This document shows positions 62,796 to 64,000 of a stretch of 64,000 nucleotides of DNA, one piece after another. The first letter of the stretch is position 1. Every line of letters starts with the position of its first letter. Made by a program: the position numbers and the translations under genes. The stretch covers positions 930,001 to 994,000 of the forward strand of contig NZ_VIGB01000003.1 in assembly GCF_006636205.1 (NCBI RefSeq), read 5' to 3'. Under the pieces are notes generated by a model. That model did no database searches, was not told the origin of the DNA, and saw only the letters and a list, made by a program, of their open reading frames with translations. Origin of the DNA: Kitasatospora acidiphila (GTDB lineage Bacteria > Actinomycetota > Actinomycetes > Streptomycetales > Streptomycetaceae).

Positions 62796-63212
62796 ATGAG
62801 CAACGCCCCCGTGCTGAACGCCGCCCTGGCCCGCCGCATCCTGGATGCCGCCCTGGCCCAGGCCGTGCAGCTGAACGTCGCCGTCGCGGTCGCGGTGGTG
62901 GACGCCGGCGGCAATGTGCTGACCGTCGCCCGGGCCGATGGTGCGACCTTCTGGGCCACCACGGTGGCCACCCACAAGGCGGTCACCGCCGCCGGGCTGG
63001 GCATCCCCACCCTCGACTTCGGCAAGGCCGCCGCGGCCGACCCGGTGCTGCTCGCCACCATGGCCGCCCAGCCGGGCTTCGCCCTGCTGCCCGGCGGCAT
63101 CCCGATCATGATCAACGGCGCCATCGCCGGAGCGATCGGGGTAGCCGGCGGCACCCGTGGCGAGGACCAGCCGGTGGCCGAGGCCGGCGTCGAGGCCGGC
63201 GCGGCGGGCTGA
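62796..63212 (+). CDS. HbpS/GlcG family protein
   Basis: 138 residues; SD AAAGGA. ARRILDAALAQAVQLNVAVAVAVVDAGGNVLTVARADGATF and GIPIMINGAIAGAIGVAGGT are the GlcG/HbpS signature (haem- or metal-associated extracellular or cytoplasmic proteins). In the context of a haem dioxygenase neighbour it might assist haem handling; that is inference. Separated from the dioxygenase-like gene by 131 bp and followed by a terminator. Confidence 0.8.
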   Translation: MSNAPVLNAALARRILDAALAQAVQLNVAVAVAVVDAGGNVLTVARADGATFWATTVATHKAVTAAGLGIPTLDFGKAAAADPVLLATMAAQPGFALLPGGIPIMINGAIAGAIGVAGGTRGEDQPVAEAGVEAGAAG

Positions 63213-63239
63213 CACCGGCGTCCGCCGTCCCATCCGACT

Positions 63240-63272
63240 GCTGCCGGTGCGCTCGCGCGGCGCACCGGCAGC
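63240..63272 (+). terminator. Hairpin terminator after the HbpS-like gene
   Basis: A perfect 13-bp stem GCTGCCGGTGCGC (63240-63252) with 63260-63272, loop TCGCGCG, 28 bp after the stop at 63212. Confidence 0.8.
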
Positions 63273-63300
63273 GCACCCTCCGCCCGGGAGACTCGACCTC

Positions 63301-64000
63301 ATGCGCGTATCGGTGATCGGCTGCGGCCACCTCGGCACCTCACATGCTGCCGCGATGGCCGAGCTGGGGCACGACGTGATCGGTGTCGAACAGGATCCGG
63401 AGAAGTGCCGGGCCTTGGCCGCCGGCCGTGCGCCGTTCTTCGAGACCGGGTTGGACGAGCTCCTGGCCAAGCACACCGCCGGCGGTCGGCTGCGTTTCAG
63501 CACCGAGCTGGCCGCGGCCGCCGACCACGCGGAGCTGCACTTCGTCGCCGTCGGTACCCCGCTGCGGCCGGACGGGCAGGGCTATGACGTCGACCAGGTG
63601 GTGGGCGCCGTGCGCTCGCTGGTCCCGCTGCTGCACCGGCCGTGCACCATCGTGGGCAAGAGCACGGTGACCGTGGGCACGGTGACCCGTCTCCAGGCCA
63701 TCGTCGACCAGTTGGCCAATGTGCCCGGCGTGGAGCTGGTCTGGAACCCGGAGTTCCTGCGCGAGGGCCATGCGGTCATCGACACCCTGAAGCCGGACCG
63801 GATCCTGGCCGGGCTCAGCTCCACGGCGGCCCGCAAGGCCCTGGAGGAGGTGTATGCGCCGATCCTGGCCCGCGGCGAGGCCCAACTCATCATCACCGAT
63901 CCGGCCACCGCCGAGGTCGCCAAGTCCGCAGCCAACGCCTGCCTCGCCGCCAAGATCTCCTTCGCCAACGCGATGGCCGAGGTCTGCGAGCTGACCGGGG
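63301..64000 (+). CDS. UDP-glucose/GDP-mannose dehydrogenase family protein (cut by right edge)
   Basis: The frame from ATG 63301 runs open to the window end (233 codons). NAD-binding VSVIGCGHLGTSHAAAMAELGHDVIGVE; FVAVGTPL; STVTVGTVTRL; NPEFLREGHAVIDTLKPDRILAG; then the helix VAKSAANACLAAKISFANAMAEVCE (catalytic Lys region). The active-site Cys lies beyond the edge. Oxidises UDP-glucose to UDP-glucuronate in sugar supply, possibly for a glycosylated product of the adjacent cluster. Confidence 0.88.
   Translation, partial: MRVSVIGCGHLGTSHAAAMAELGHDVIGVEQDPEKCRALAAGRAPFFETGLDELLAKHTAGGRLRFSTELAAAADHAELHFVAVGTPLRPDGQGYDVDQVVGAVRSLVPLLHRPCTIVGKSTVTVGTVTRLQAIVDQLANVPGVELVWNPEFLREGHAVIDTLKPDRILAGLSSTAARKALEEVYAPILARGEAQLIITDPATAEVAKSAANACLAAKISFANAMAEVCELTG

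Noticed and set aside
53742..64000. Cytochrome P450 of the StaP/RebP type
   Set aside because: No FxxGxxxCxG or ExxR-type pattern found on either strand of the cluster; it may lie right of the window.

Overview
The window is high-GC actinomycete DNA, most likely Streptomyces or Kitasatospora (Streptomycetaceae). The signs are frequent GTG/TTG starts with strong Shine-Dalgarno (SD) sequences, a GuaB1-type IMPDH-family enzyme, an XRE/NB-ARC/TPR regulator, a large LuxR-family (LAL) regulator, DasR-type operator boxes, many TetR regulators with divergent partners, and two secondary-metabolite loci. I saw no rRNA, tRNA or CRISPR array and no PKS or NRPS module. All functions are read from sequence motifs; no database search was run.

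Layout. 0-13.4 kb is ordinary accessory genome: the end of a GH18 chitinase, guaB1, a RibD/DHFR-like reductase, an alpha/beta hydrolase, an orphan protein made of two tandem EF-G domain IV-like units, a divergent alcohol dehydrogenase/LysR pair, decayed AraC and protease fragments beside an intact secreted protease, and an XRE/NB-ARC/TPR regulator. 13.4-25.6 kb is a sugar-chemistry cluster: glycosyltransferase, HAD phosphatase, PfkB kinase, a HAD/class III aminotransferase in-frame fusion, an inositol-monophosphatase-like phosphatase, an APH-like kinase, an RmlD-like reductase, a zinc dehydrogenase, a GH35-like glycosidase and a ROK kinase. The aminotransferase/IMPase/zinc-dehydrogenase trio matches the three-enzyme logic of 1-deoxynojirimycin (azasugar) biosynthesis in Bacillus, so this is proposed as an elaborated iminosugar locus.

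25.6-45.3 kb holds a TetR/FAD-monooxygenase pair with duplicated operators, CopC-CopD and a lipoprotein, a secreted protein downstream of three DasR-like boxes, a broken amino-acid ABC transporter, a TetR/regulator/short-PPDK operon, an IS1182-like element inserted exactly in the loop of a terminator hairpin, an EF-G paralogue behind a short-repeat array and a 34-residue ORF, a repeat-rich small protein, a lipoprotein serpin, and an amidohydrolase/MFS operon.

45.5-64 kb starts with a giant LAL regulator whose Walker A lysine is replaced, then small enzymes, an eroded aldo-keto reductase next to a 44-bp tandem repeat, and a hydrolase/TetR pair. It ends in a tryptophan-dimer (indolocarbazole/bisindole-type) cluster: RebO-, RebD- and RebC-like genes coupled by 4-base overlaps on the minus strand, with a divergent O-methyltransferase and a tryptophan-2,3-dioxygenase-like haem protein, then a HbpS/GlcG-like protein and a UDP-glucose dehydrogenase cut by the right edge. 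No StaP/RebP cytochrome P450 is present in the window. The dioxygenase-like gene is not part of the characterised clusters I know, so this locus and the azasugar-like locus are the two best candidates for undescribed chemistry.
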